A DNA stretch of 44,879 nt from DATKQI01 sp035532755 (GTDB taxonomy: Bacteria > Pseudomonadota > Alphaproteobacteria > Acetobacterales > Acetobacteraceae). Both the position numbers and the translations under genes were made by a program. The stretch is taken from the NCBI GenBank assembly GCA_035532755.1, contig DATKQI010000301.1:1-44879 (forward strand), written 5' to 3'. This document shows, one piece after another, positions 25,661 to 34,525 of this stretch. Under the pieces are notes generated by a model, which worked only from the letters and a program-made list of their open reading frames with translations, had not been told where the DNA came from and searched no databases. Within the stretch, counting starts at the first letter, position 1; every line of letters starts with the position of its first letter.

Positions 25661-27364
25661 ATGACGGAGATGGCCGCGCCGGGCGACGCCTTTCTGGCGG
25701 CGCGCGACCTGCTCCTGCGGCATCGCGCCGATTATGAGGCCGCCTGCCGCGAGTTCCGGTGGCCGGTGCTGGACCGGTTCAACTGGGCGCTCAACTATTT
25801 CGACCCGATGGCGGACGGCAACGGGCAGCCAGCGCTCCGGATCGTGCAGGAGGGCGGGGCCGAGGAGCGGCTGTCGTTCGACGATCTGCGCCGCCGCTCC
25901 AACCGGGTCGCCAATTTCCTCCGTGGGCTTGGGGTCACGCGTGGTGACCGCATCCTGCTGATGCTGGGCAATATCCGCCCACTGTGGGAATGCATGCTCG
26001 CGGCGATGAAGCTGGGTGCGGTCGTCATCCCCACCACGACGCTGCTTTCGGCGGCGGACATCGCGGATCGCTGCGCACGCGGGCAGGTGCGGCATGTCAT
26101 CGCCGGTGCCGAAAGCCTGGACAAGCTCGTGCATCTGCCGCCGCAGATCACCCGGATCGCCACTGCCAGCGCACACGGGTGGTACGACCTGGCGCAAGCG
26201 GATGCCGAACCGGATGCGTTCGTTCCGGCGGGGGCGACCCGCGCGGGCGATCCGCTGCTGCTCTATTTCACGTCCGGCACCACCGCGAAGCCGAAGCTCG
26301 TGCTGCACACCCACCAGAGCTATCCGGTCGGCCATCTGTCCACGATGTACTGGATCGGGCTGCGACCGGGGGATATGCATCTCAATATTTCCGCCCCCGG
26401 CTGGGCGAAGCATGCCTGGAGTTCGTTCTTCGCTCCCTGGAATGCAGGGGCCTGCATCATCGTGTTCAATCAGGCGCGGTTCGCCGCGCGCCGGATGCTC
26501 GATGTACTGGTTCATTGCGGGACAACGACCTTCTGCGCGCCACCGACGGTCTGGCGGCTGCTGGTGCAGGAGGATCTGACCGCGTGGAAGGTGGGCCTGC
26601 GCGAGGTGGTGGGAGCGGGGGAGCCGCTGAATCCCGAGGTGATCACCCGTGTACGGGCTGCCTGGGGCCTGACGATCCGGGACGGATATGGCCAGACCGA
26701 AACCACGTTGCAGATCGGCAACACGCCCGGTCAGGCCGTCAAACCGGGCGCGATGGGTCGCTCGCTGCCCGGCTATGCGGTCGTGCTGGACGACGAATCC
26801 GGCTCGCCGGCGACCGAAGGCCAGATCTGCCTCTCGCTCGACCCGCCGCCGCTCGGGCTGATGCAGGGCTATGTGCAGGATGATGGGTCGCTCGTGTCCG
26901 CGGGTGGGAGTGTTTATCGAACGGGCGACGTGGCGACGCAGGATGCCGACGGATATTTCAGCTACGTCGGCCGCGCCGATGACGTGTTCAAGGCGGCGGA
27001 CTACCGCATCAGCCCGTTCGAACTGGAAAGCGCGCTGATCGAGCACCCGGCGGTGGTGGAGGCGGCGGTGGTCCCTTCGCCCGATCCGGTGCGGCTCGCC
27101 GTGCCGAAGGCATTCATCGTGCCGGCCGAAGGCCATGCGCCCGATCGGGACACGGCCCTGGCGATCTTCCGCCATGTGCGGGCCAGACTGTCGCCCTATC
27201 TGCGGGTCAGGCGGATCGAGTTCGCCGAGCTGCCCAAGACCATATCGGGCAAGATCCGGCGCGTGCAGTTGCGCCAGCAGGAAGTGGAGCGGCGGCAGGC
27301 GGGTACGCGCGGGGATGCCGAATTCTGGGAAGAGGACTTCGCCGAGCTGGCCTCGCGCGAATGA
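25661..27364 (+). CDS. AMP-forming acyl-CoA synthetase (acetyl/medium-chain type)
   Basis: A 567-residue ANL-superfamily ligase that would activate a carboxylic acid as acyl-AMP and pass it to CoA. Core motifs are YFTSGTTAKPKLVLHTH (P-loop-like), the GAGEPLNPEV adenine-site segment, DGYGQTETT, YRTGD, the hinge region FKAADYRISPFELES and the catalytic lysine in KTISGKIRR. The arrangement matches the acetyl- and medium-chain group (AcsA/AcsM). The substrate is not determinable; propionate would fit the prpD-prpC genes 3 kb away but this is only a guess. The start has a weak ribosome site. It converges on mtnA with a 6-base gap. Confidence 0.9.
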   Translation: MTEMAAPGDAFLAARDLLLRHRADYEAACREFRWPVLDRFNWALNYFDPMADGNGQPALRIVQEGGAEERLSFDDLRRRSNRVANFLRGLGVTRGDRILLMLGNIRPLWECMLAAMKLGAVVIPTTTLLSAADIADRCARGQVRHVIAGAESLDKLVHLPPQITRIATASAHGWYDLAQADAEPDAFVPAGATRAGDPLLLYFTSGTTAKPKLVLHTHQSYPVGHLSTMYWIGLRPGDMHLNISAPGWAKHAWSSFFAPWNAGACIIVFNQARFAARRMLDVLVHCGTTTFCAPPTVWRLLVQEDLTAWKVGLREVVGAGEPLNPEVITRVRAAWGLTIRDGYGQTETTLQIGNTPGQAVKPGAMGRSLPGYAVVLDDESGSPATEGQICLSLDPPPLGLMQGYVQDDGSLVSAGGSVYRTGDVATQDADGYFSYVGRADDVFKAADYRISPFELESALIEHPAVVEAAVVPSPDPVRLAVPKAFIVPAEGHAPDRDTALAIFRHVRARLSPYLRVRRIEFAELPKTISGKIRRVQLRQQEVERRQAGTRGDAEFWEEDFAELASRE

Positions 27365-27370
27365 TGCGGG

Positions 27371-28474
27371 TCAGGCGGGAGACGGCGTCGCGTTCTCCGG
27401 GAACAGGGACAGCAGCCCCGAGCCGGAGGCTGCACAGCATCCGCGCTCGGTGATCAGGCCGGTCACCAGCCGGGATGGCGTCACGTCGAAGGCGGGGTTG
27501 GCGGTGGGGCTGCCGCCGGCCACCACCCGCACGGTGGCGATCGAGCCGTCGAGCGCCCGGCCGGTGATGGTGCCGACTTCGCTGCCGGGGCGTTCCTCGA
27601 TCGGGATGTCGCGCACCCCGTCGCTGATTGTCCAGTCGATGGTGGTGGAGGGCAGCGCCACCCAGAATGGCACGCCGTTGTCGTGCGCGGCCAGCGCCTT
27701 CAGATACGTGCCGATCTTGTTCGCCACATCGCCGCTGCGGGTGGTGCGGTCCGTGCCGACGATCACCAGATCGACCTGCCCATGCTGCATCAGGTGGCCG
27801 CCGGCATTGTCGGCCACTACGGTATGCGGCACACCATGCCGGCCCAGTTCCCATGCCGTCAGCGCCGCGCCCTGGTTGCGCGGGCGGGTTTCATCGACCC
27901 ATACATGAACATCGATCCCGGCATTGTGGGCGACATAGATCGGCGCGAGGGCGGTACCCCAATCCACGGTGGCGAGCCAGCCCGCATTGCAATGCGTCAG
28001 CACGTTCACCCGCCTGCCGGATGCGGCACGGGCCTCGATCAGCGGGGCCCCGTGCCGGCCGATCGCCGCGTTCTGCGCCACATCCTCTTCGGCAATCGCC
28101 CCGGCCTCGGCATAAGCGGCGCGCATCCGTTCAGCCTGTGGGGTGTTGCGCAGGCGCACCAGCATCCGGTCGAGCGCCCAGCGTAGGTTCACCGCGGTCG
28201 GGCGGGTTTCGGCGAGCAGGGCGGCGGCCTGCTCCATGGCCGCCGTGCCCGGGTTTTCGCGCAGAGCGAGGCAGAGACCATAGGCAGCCGTGGCGCCGAT
28301 CAGCGGCGCGCCGCGCACCAGCATCGCGCGAATGGCGTGCGCCACCTGCCCGACCGCGGTCAGACGCGGGATTTCCAGGGACCAGGGCAATTTTGTCTGG
28401 TCGATGATCCGTACCGACCAGCCATCGGTCTCGTCCACCCAGATGGTGCGATAGGGTGTGCCGTCGATCTTCAT
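27371..28474 (-). CDS. mtnA: S-methyl-5-thioribose-1-phosphate isomerase
   Basis: A 367-residue MtnA, which turns S-methyl-5-thioribose 1-phosphate into the ribulose form in methionine salvage. The family blocks are MLVRGAPLIGATAAYG, LTHCNAG with catalytic Cys162, VWVDETRPRNQG, and VIVGTDR with Asp242 as acid/base, then ANKIGTYLKALAA. The length and N-terminus are normal, which separates it from eIF2B. It lies last in a minus-strand run after DUF983 and UPF0262 genes. No other mtn genes appear in the window, so the pathway partners would be elsewhere; the same enzyme also serves S-methylthioribose-phosphate shunts. Confidence 0.93.
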   Translation of the reverse strand: MKIDGTPYRTIWVDETDGWSVRIIDQTKLPWSLEIPRLTAVGQVAHAIRAMLVRGAPLIGATAAYGLCLALRENPGTAAMEQAAALLAETRPTAVNLRWALDRMLVRLRNTPQAERMRAAYAEAGAIAEEDVAQNAAIGRHGAPLIEARAASGRRVNVLTHCNAGWLATVDWGTALAPIYVAHNAGIDVHVWVDETRPRNQGAALTAWELGRHGVPHTVVADNAGGHLMQHGQVDLVIVGTDRTTRSGDVANKIGTYLKALAAHDNGVPFWVALPSTTIDWTISDGVRDIPIEERPGSEVGTITGRALDGSIATVRVVAGGSPTANPAFDVTPSRLVTGLITERGCCAASGSGLLSLFPENATPSPA

Positions 28475-28480
28475 CGTGCC

Positions 28481-28966
28481 TCAGATCCGCTGATGCAACA
28501 CGCAAACCAGGGTGAACAGCCGCCGCGCCGTGCCGAAATCGATCGCGACCTTGCCGCGGAGCCGCGCCTGCATCAGCTCCGCCCCCTCGTTGTGCAACCC
28601 CCGGCGGCCCATGTCGATAGCCTGGATGCGCTCCTCCCGGCCTTCCTCCACCGCAAGGATGTGGCTGTCCACCAGCATCTGGTAGTCCTTGATCAGCCGC
28701 CGGAACGGCCCCAGCGCCAGTACCAGCGCAGTCAGCTTCCGGGCGGCGATGTCGCGGATGTCCAGCACCAGCCGGCCCTGCCGGATCGACAGATGCAGCG
28801 CGAACGGGCCGGGGCCGAGCCCGGCAGGGGCGAAGCGGTTCTCGCCTTCCAGATCGGCCACCGCCTGTGCGCGATCCGCCTCGATCGCCGGGGACAGGCG
28901 GGTCAGCGCCTCGCCTTCCAGCACGACACGCGCAAGCCGCGCCGTGCCGGGGATGGCCTCAGCCAT
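28481..28966 (-). CDS. UPF0262 family protein
   Basis: A 161-residue UPF0262 protein, a family almost confined to alphaproteobacteria. The end is diagnostic: IQAIDMGRRGLHNEGAELM and then DFGTARRLFTLVCVLHQR, with LSIRQGRLVLDIRD in the middle and GPFRRLIKDYQMLVDSH before the end. No biochemical role is established. Its start overlaps the end of the DUF983 gene by 8 bases, and mtnA begins 6 bases after its stop, so the three are probably one transcript. Confidence 0.9.
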   Translation of the reverse strand: MAEAIPGTARLARVVLEGEALTRLSPAIEADRAQAVADLEGENRFAPAGLGPGPFALHLSIRQGRLVLDIRDIAARKLTALVLALGPFRRLIKDYQMLVDSHILAVEEGREERIQAIDMGRRGLHNEGAELMQARLRGKVAIDFGTARRLFTLVCVLHQRI

Positions 28967-29390
28967 TTTCCCCGGGCTTCAGCAGCCCGAGCTTCAGCAT
29001 CAGACCCACCGTCGCGCCCTTCACCGGTCGCAACAGCCCGAGCGTGAGCACCAGCGTCAGCGGCAGGAAGATCGCCATGTGCAGCCAGATCGGCGGATGC
29101 TCGGTCTGCTCCAGCAGCAGCATCAGCGGGATGACGATATGGCCGACGATCAGGATGGTGAAATAAGGCGGTGCATCGTCGGCCCGGTATTCCCCCAACG
29201 GGGCGCCGCAGAAGGTGCAGACGGGGCGGACCTTCAGGTATCCGTTGAACAGATGCGTCTGGCCGCAGGCCGGGCATTGGTTGCGTGCGCCGCGCCACAG
29301 GGCGAGGCCCATCGGCGGCAGCGGCCAGGAAGGAGCGGCCAAGGAGCGATCCGGCTGCCAGCGGATGGTGATCGGGTCGGCCACGTGCAT
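28959..29390 (-). CDS. DUF983 small zinc-ribbon membrane protein
   Basis: A 143-residue DUF983 protein. A zinc-ribbon-like pair, CPACGQTHLFNGYLK and CTFCGAPL, is followed by two strongly hydrophobic segments (YFTILIVGHIVIPLMLLL and WLHMAIFLPLTLVLTLGLL). It should sit in the inner membrane with the Cys cluster in the cytoplasm. The family is common in alphaproteobacteria, often near respiratory assembly genes, but is uncharacterised. I chose the ATG at 29390 because GGAAGGAAGG stands directly before it; a GTG at 29432 would add 14 residues. No gene is seen in 29391-29544. Confidence 0.85.
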   Translation of the reverse strand: MHVADPITIRWQPDRSLAAPSWPLPPMGLALWRGARNQCPACGQTHLFNGYLKVRPVCTFCGAPLGEYRADDAPPYFTILIVGHIVIPLMLLLEQTEHPPIWLHMAIFLPLTLVLTLGLLRPVKGATVGLMLKLGLLKPGENG

Positions 29391-29544
29391 CCTTCCTTCC
29401 GGCGTGGCCCGCAAATGGGCCGCCGTTTCCACATAGCACGAACCTGAGCAGGCGAGGCGCCGCGATCAAGGGTTCGGAAGTGCGGCCGACGCGGAACAGT
29501 CCACCAAAATCGGGGGGTGTCCGGCCATCGCGTCAACCGGCCTG

Positions 29545-30540
29545 TCAGATGGGCCGGGGTTTCCTCCATTCCGCAGGCGCGACAGCGCCGGTCTGCGCCG
29601 TGATCCGCCCATAGGTTTCCGGCCGCCGGTGCTTCTCGAAGGCGAAGATGGTGGTGCGCCCCAGCGTGCACAGGTCGAGATCGCAGTCCGCGGTGATCAG
29701 CTCGTCATCCCAGCTTGTCGCCTGCGCCATGATCTCACCCTGCGGGTTGACGATGATCGAATGGCCGAACAACTCGCAGCCGTCCTCGGTTCCTGCCTTG
29801 GCGGCAGCGGCGGCGAAACAGGCATTCTGGTAGGCACCGGCCTGGATCGACAGGTGGCTATGGAACACCCGCAGGTGATGCGCCTCGAACCCCCCGGCCT
29901 CCTGGTTCGTGCTGGGCGTATTGTAGCCCAGCATCACCAGCTCCACGCTTTGCAACCCAAGCACGCGCCAGGCTTCGGGCCAGCGCCGGTCATTGCAGAT
30001 CATCATGCCCATGTTGATCCCGTCCAGGCCGCCCATCGGCGCGCGGATGACCGGGAAGCCGAGATTCCCCACCTCGAAATAGCGCTTCTCCAGATGCTGG
30101 ACCTTGCGCCGCGGATCGAATGCGGCATGGCCAGGCAGATGAATCTTGCGGTATTTCAGCAGGATGTCGCCATCCGGATTGACCAGGATCGCCGTGTTGA
30201 AGTGTCGCCGGCACGCTGCACCGGCTTCGTCCGGTTCGTTGGCGATTTCGGCATAACCCAGATGGAAGCCGATGCCGTACCGCTTGGCGGCGGCGAACAG
30301 CGGGGCGGTGTCGGCCGAGGGGGTGGCTGTCTCGAACCAGGGATCGGCGTCAGCAACGTTTTCGCAATAGTGGCGCGGGAAGAAGGTCGTCAGCGCCAGT
30401 TCAGGAAACACGACAAGCTGCGCGCCGCGGGCGTGAGCGTGTTCCAGCAGGCGCACCATGCGTTCGACGGCAACGGCGCGCGTATCCGCCTTCTGGATCG
30501 GGCCGAGCTGGCCCACCGCGATCGTCAGCATGCGTGTCAT
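29545..30540 (-). CDS. Nitrilase-superfamily amidohydrolase, N-carbamoyl-D-amino-acid hydrolase-like
   Basis: A 331-residue nitrilase-family enzyme with the Glu-Lys-Cys triad: Glu47 (VVFPELALTTFFPRHY), Lys132 (YRKIHLPG) and Cys182 (MMICNDRRWPEAWR). The FFPRHY and NDRRWPEAWR wording and the FEAHHLRVFHSHLSIQAGAYQN block closely match the D-carbamoylase branch, which cleaves N-carbamoyl-D-amino acids to the amino acid, CO2 and ammonia, the last step of hydantoin use. A hydantoinase/oxoprolinase gene lies at the other end of the window. The start at 30540 has AAGGAG about 11 bases upstream. It is divergent from prpD. Confidence 0.88.
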   Translation of the reverse strand: MTRMLTIAVGQLGPIQKADTRAVAVERMVRLLEHAHARGAQLVVFPELALTTFFPRHYCENVADADPWFETATPSADTAPLFAAAKRYGIGFHLGYAEIANEPDEAGAACRRHFNTAILVNPDGDILLKYRKIHLPGHAAFDPRRKVQHLEKRYFEVGNLGFPVIRAPMGGLDGINMGMMICNDRRWPEAWRVLGLQSVELVMLGYNTPSTNQEAGGFEAHHLRVFHSHLSIQAGAYQNACFAAAAAKAGTEDGCELFGHSIIVNPQGEIMAQATSWDDELITADCDLDLCTLGRTTIFAFEKHRRPETYGRITAQTGAVAPAEWRKPRPI

Positions 30541-30694
30541 TCGGATCGCTGCTCCTTTTGTGACACATCCACTTTCGCATGGCTTGCCGTCACGTGCTGC
30601 CGCCCCTACGAAGAAAGCCACGCTAGAACGGTTGCCGTGCCCCGCCAAGGTTTCAAGCCGTACCCGGGCCGGCACCATGACCGGAGGAAACTGC

Positions 30695-32194
30695 GTGATT
30701 CTGCATGAGGTAAGGGTCCATCCATCGAAGGCGCGCCTGCCGCGCGAGGATCAACTGGCCTGGAAGATCGCCGCGGTCGCCGCCGACAAGGTGGCGGTCG
30801 AGAAGGACGTGGCGGCGATGATCGTCAACCGCATCATCGACAACGCAGCGGTCGCCATCGCCGCGATCAACCGCCGGCCCGTCGTCTCCGCGCGCGGCAT
30901 GGCTCTTGGCCATCCCCGCAAATCGGGCGGGACCGTGTTCGGCGTTGCATCCGGCAGGCAGGTCAGCCCCGAATGGGCGGCCTGGGCGAACGGCACCGCG
31001 GTGCGTGAGCTGGACATGCACGATACCTTCCTCGCGGCAGACTATTCCCATCCCGGAGACAACATCCCGCCGGTTCTGGCGGTGGCGCAGACCATGGGCA
31101 AGTCCGGCCGCGAGCTGATCCGCGGCATCGCGACGGGCTATGAGGTGCAGATCGACCTGGTGCGCGCGATCTGCCTGCATGCCCACAAGATCGACCACAT
31201 CGCCCATCTGTGCCCGGCGCAGGCGGCGGGCATCGGCACGCTGCTGCGGCTGCCGGTGGAGACGATCTACCAGGCCGTGCAGCAGGCGGTGCATGTGTCT
31301 TTCACCACCCGCCAGTCCCGCAAGGGCGAGATCAGCAGCTGGAAGGCCTATGCCCCCGCGCACGCCGGCAAGCTGGCCGTGGAGGCGGTCGATCGCGCGA
31401 TGCGGGGCGAAGGTGCGCCGAGCCCGGTCTACGAGGGGGAGGACAGTGTGATCGGCTGGATGCTGGATGGGCCCGATGCGCGCTACGAAGTGGCGCTGCC
31501 CGGGCCGGGGGAGACGAAGCGGGCCATCCTCGACAGCTATACGAAGGAGCACAGCGCCGAGTACCAGTCCCAGGCGCTGATAGACCTCGCTTTCCGTCTC
31601 CGCGCCCGCATACCGGACACCGACGTGGTGGAGCGGGTGATTATTCATACCAGCCACCACACGCATTACGTGATCGGCACCGGTGCGAACGATCCTCAGA
31701 AGATGGACCCGAAAGCCAGCCGCGAGACGCTCGACCATTCGATCATGTACATCTTCGCCGTCGCGCTGCAGGATGGGCGGTGGCATCACGTGGACAGCTA
31801 CGCCCCGAAGCGCGCGGCCCGCGCCGATACCGTGCGGCTGTGGCAGCGGATCGAAACCCGCGAGGATTCCGCCTGGACGCGCCGCTACCACGCGGCCGAT
31901 CCGGCCGAGAAGGCATTCGGGGCCCGCGTGGAGGTGGTATTGAAGGACGGTTCGGTGATCGAGGACGAGATGGCGGTGGCCAATGCGCACCCGCTGGGCG
32001 CAAAGCCCTTCACCCGGGAAGATTACATCCGCAAGTTCCGCATCCTGACCGAAGGGATCATCACCACCCGCGAGGCCAACCGCTTCATCGACACGGTGCA
32101 GGATCTGCCGCGCCTGCCGGCGGGGGATCTGCACCGGCTGAACGTGGCACTGCCGGCGGGCGATCTGGCCGACAGCAAGCCCGGCATTTTCTGA
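30695..32194 (+). CDS. prpD: 2-Methylcitrate dehydratase (MmgE/PrpD family)
   Basis: A 499-residue MmgE/PrpD protein. Visible blocks are AAINRRPVVSARGMALGHPR, WANGTAVRELDMHDTFLAADYSHPGDNIPPVLAVA, GYEVQIDLVRAICLH, ISSWKAYAPAHAGKLAVEA and RVIIHTSHHTHYVIGTG, the order seen in PrpD, which dehydrates 2-methylcitrate in propionate breakdown. The following methylcitrate synthase-like gene supports this over other MmgE functions. The start is taken at GTG 30695 because GGAGGA lies 6 bases upstream at 30683-30688; the ATG at 30677 precedes that ribosome site. prpB is not in the window. Confidence 0.9.
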   Translation: MILHEVRVHPSKARLPREDQLAWKIAAVAADKVAVEKDVAAMIVNRIIDNAAVAIAAINRRPVVSARGMALGHPRKSGGTVFGVASGRQVSPEWAAWANGTAVRELDMHDTFLAADYSHPGDNIPPVLAVAQTMGKSGRELIRGIATGYEVQIDLVRAICLHAHKIDHIAHLCPAQAAGIGTLLRLPVETIYQAVQQAVHVSFTTRQSRKGEISSWKAYAPAHAGKLAVEAVDRAMRGEGAPSPVYEGEDSVIGWMLDGPDARYEVALPGPGETKRAILDSYTKEHSAEYQSQALIDLAFRLRARIPDTDVVERVIIHTSHHTHYVIGTGANDPQKMDPKASRETLDHSIMYIFAVALQDGRWHHVDSYAPKRAARADTVRLWQRIETREDSAWTRRYHAADPAEKAFGARVEVVLKDGSVIEDEMAVANAHPLGAKPFTREDYIRKFRILTEGIITTREANRFIDTVQDLPRLPAGDLHRLNVALPAGDLADSKPGIF

Positions 32195-32208
32195 GAGGAA
32201 GCCAAACC

Positions 32209-33336
32209 ATGAGCGAAAGCGACATCAAGAAAGGCCTGGTCGGTGTAAATGCCGATGTCACCGGCGTGTCCAAGGTGATGCCGGAGACCAACAGCCTGAC
32301 CTATCGTGGCTACGCGGTGCAGGACCTCGCGGAATCCTGCAGCTTCGAGGAGGTGGCGTATCTGCTGTGGCACGGCGAGCTGCCGAATCGCCGGCAGCTT
32401 GCCGCCTTCCAGAAGGCCGAGCGGGCCGAAAGGAAGATCAGCGCCCGGCTGAAGCGGGTGATCGGGGAGTTCCCCCGGCGCGCCCACCCGATGGACACGA
32501 TCCGCACCGCGGTTTCGTTCATGGCGCTGGAGGATCCTGAAACGGCGGACACGGGCGAGGACGCCACGCGGCGAAAAGCGATGCGCCTGCTCGCGAAGAT
32601 ACCCACGGCGATCGCCGCCGACTTCCGGGCCCGCCATGGCAAGCGTGCGGTGAACCCGCGCGACGACCTGACGTTCGCCGAGAACTTTTTCCACATGTGC
32701 TTCGGCAAGGTGCCGGCGAAGGAGGTGGTCAAGGCGTTCGATGTCAGCCTGATCCTCTATGCCGAGCACGGCTTCAACGCGTCCACCTTCACCGCCCGCA
32801 CCGTGACCTCGACCGAGGCCGACATCCATGGCGCGGTGACGGCCGCCATCGCTGCCCTGAAAGGGCCGCTGCATGGCGGGGCGAACGAGGCGGTGATGCA
32901 CATGCTGGCCGTGATCGGCACGCCGGCGCGCGCGCGGACCTGGCTGGACGACAAGATCGAACACCGGGCGCTGGTGATGGGATTCGGCCACCGCGTTTAC
33001 AAGAACGGCGATTCCCGGGTGCCGACGATGACGCGCTATGCCGAGAAGATGGCACAGGTGATGGGGGACACCCGCTGGATGGAGATCAGCCGCATTCTGG
33101 CCGAGGAGATGCTGGCGCGGAAGAACATCCACCCGAACCTCGATTTCCCGACCGGCCCGGCCTACTACCTCATGGGGTTCGATATTTCGCTGTTCACACC
33201 TATCTTCGTTGCCAGCCGGATCACCGGCTGGGCGGCGCATGTGATCGAGCAGGCGGCGGATAACCGGCTGATCCGGCCATTGTCCGTCTATACCGGTGTG
33301 GCGCAGCGCAGCGTGCCGGCGATGAAGGATCGCTGA
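32209..33336 (+). CDS. prpC: 2-Methylcitrate synthase / citrate synthase
   Basis: A 375-residue citrate-synthase-family enzyme of the short form found in PrpC. Catalytic residues are His222 (GPLHGGANEAV), His261 (GFGHRVYKNGDSR) and Asp312 (HPNLDFPTG). The N-terminus (KKGLVGVNADVTGVSKVMPETNSLTYRGY) is the PrpC style. It would condense propionyl-CoA with oxaloacetate; citrate synthase activity is also usual. It follows prpD by 14 bases with AGAGGAA before the ATG. The order prpD-prpC without prpB or prpR is notable. Confidence 0.9.
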   Translation: MSESDIKKGLVGVNADVTGVSKVMPETNSLTYRGYAVQDLAESCSFEEVAYLLWHGELPNRRQLAAFQKAERAERKISARLKRVIGEFPRRAHPMDTIRTAVSFMALEDPETADTGEDATRRKAMRLLAKIPTAIAADFRARHGKRAVNPRDDLTFAENFFHMCFGKVPAKEVVKAFDVSLILYAEHGFNASTFTARTVTSTEADIHGAVTAAIAALKGPLHGGANEAVMHMLAVIGTPARARTWLDDKIEHRALVMGFGHRVYKNGDSRVPTMTRYAEKMAQVMGDTRWMEISRILAEEMLARKNIHPNLDFPTGPAYYLMGFDISLFTPIFVASRITGWAAHVIEQAADNRLIRPLSVYTGVAQRSVPAMKDR

Positions 33337-33925
33337 GCCGAGACGCCGAATTGGCAGCGCCTCGGTCCTCCGCGGGGCGGGTTTTCGTGGCCGCATGGGC
33401 GCAATCGCGTCGAAACCGCACAGTAACGGTTGCTTTTTATTGACATTGGTGTGTCAGACGCGGAATAGCGTCGATAGCGTGCTTGTGTGCGAATCGGGCC
33501 TTGATCATGAGGCGGCGCGGCACGCACGCGGAAAGGAAGGACGGTCGATGGACCGCAAGCGTATTCCGGCGATGTGCAGGCAGTGATGCAGCCGCGCCGG
33601 ATCGTGTTTCATCGGGTGGCATGGCGACAGGCGGATGTGAGCCTCGGCCTGGATCGTTCTCGCACCTGCGCAACGCGCAGGGCCGCTTCTTCCTCTCGGG
33701 CATTGCTGCATCATCCGGCCCGGCATCGGGCGCAGACCATCTTTCTGCCGCGATTCTGCGGTGAGGCATGGCGGTGGTGTGGAGAGTGCCGGCCCGGGAA
33801 TGCCGGTTCACATCTGCGCGGGCGGAAGACGACATGGCGCTCAGGCGCCTGCAACGACGATCATCCCGCTCAGCGGATCGTCCATGATCCACAGACCAAC
33901 ACGCCACGGAATGGGAGTTTGCCAC
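33337..33925 (+). promoter_or_regulatory. 589-base gene-free stretch with candidate promoter for the histone-like gene
   Basis: No convincing gene is seen. TTGACA at 33440-33445, 17 bases and GAATAG at 33463-33468 make a possible promoter with a consensus -35 and weak -10. TGACA at 33441-33445 and TGTCA at 33452-33456 are inverted arms overlapping the -35, possible operator. A 12-codon mini-frame (33548-33586) has GGAAGG-type bases before its ATG and could be a leader peptide, but nothing confirms it. If the promoter is real, the histone-like mRNA has a leader of over 450 bases. Confidence 0.35.
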
Positions 33926-34468
33926 GTGACCGACTTGATCAATGACCCGACCCTGAAGCCGCAGCGCGCGCAGCCGCTCGCCGTTCGCGCGACCACCAAG
34001 GCAGCGGCGCCGAAGAAAGCGGCGCCGAAGAAGGCCGCCGCCAAGGCCCCGGCGAAGAAGCCGGCGGCGAAGAAGAAGGCGACAGCCAAGCCGGCGGCCG
34101 GCAAGGCCGCGCCGAAGAAGACCGCCGCCGCGAAGAAGCCCGCGGCCCGCAAGGCCGCGAAGCCGGCGGCAAAGGCAGCGGTGAAGAAGACTGCGCCGAA
34201 GAAGGCCGCCGCGAAGGCTGCGCCGAAGAAAGCAGCCGCGAAACCGGCCGCGAAGAAGGCTGCCTCCAAGGCGGCCCCGAAGAAGGCCGCAGCCAAGGCG
34301 GCGCCGAAAAAGGCGGCTGCGAAGCCTGCAAGGGCTGCGAAGCCGGCTGCAAAACGTACCGCGAAGGTCAGCGCGCCGAGGAAACCCGCGATGCGCCGCC
34401 CGCGCAAGTCGTCGGCAGCAGCAATGCCGGAAACGGGAATGTCGTCGGGGTCCGACACGTTGAACTGA
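33926..34468 (+). CDS. Histone H1-like Ala/Lys/Pro-rich DNA-binding protein
   Basis: A 180-residue protein. After a short N-terminus (MTDLINDPTLKPQRAQP) almost the whole length is a low-complexity array of AAPKKAAAK-type units, with lysine, alanine and proline forming nearly all residues, then a more mixed, arginine-containing end. It resembles the C-terminal tails of eukaryotic H1 and bacterial AlgP/HctB-like proteins and should bind DNA through charge and compact it. The GTG start at 33926 follows GGGAG by 9 bases. A good terminator follows at 34498-34525. Repeat number is likely to vary between strains. Confidence 0.85.
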   Translation: MTDLINDPTLKPQRAQPLAVRATTKAAAPKKAAPKKAAAKAPAKKPAAKKKATAKPAAGKAAPKKTAAAKKPAARKAAKPAAKAAVKKTAPKKAAAKAAPKKAAAKPAAKKAASKAAPKKAAAKAAPKKAAAKPARAAKPAAKRTAKVSAPRKPAMRRPRKSSAAAMPETGMSSGSDTLN

Positions 34469-34497
34469 AATCATCCAGGCGTTCGGGTGATATGGAG

Positions 34498-34525
34498 AAG
34501 GGCGCTTTCGGGCGCCCTTTTCTTT
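34498..34525. terminator. Rho-independent terminator shared by histone-like gene and otnC
   Basis: An 8-bp stem (AAGGGCGC/GCGCCCTT) with a six-base loop spans 34498-34519 and is followed by TTTTCTTT, a good U-run for the plus-strand gene. Reading the other way, it sits at the end of the minus-strand aldolase gene and has AAGAAAA before and AAG after, so it works well mainly in the plus direction. Confidence 0.8.

Noticed and set aside
33574..33945. A 123-codon frame upstream of the histone-like gene
   Set aside because: Overlaps the histone-like start, has no ribosome site or family motif, and is rich in Arg and His.
33990..34350. Repeated short units resembling a CRISPR or tandem array
   Set aside because: They are in-frame codons of the Ala/Lys/Pro-rich protein and vary in length; no spacers exist.
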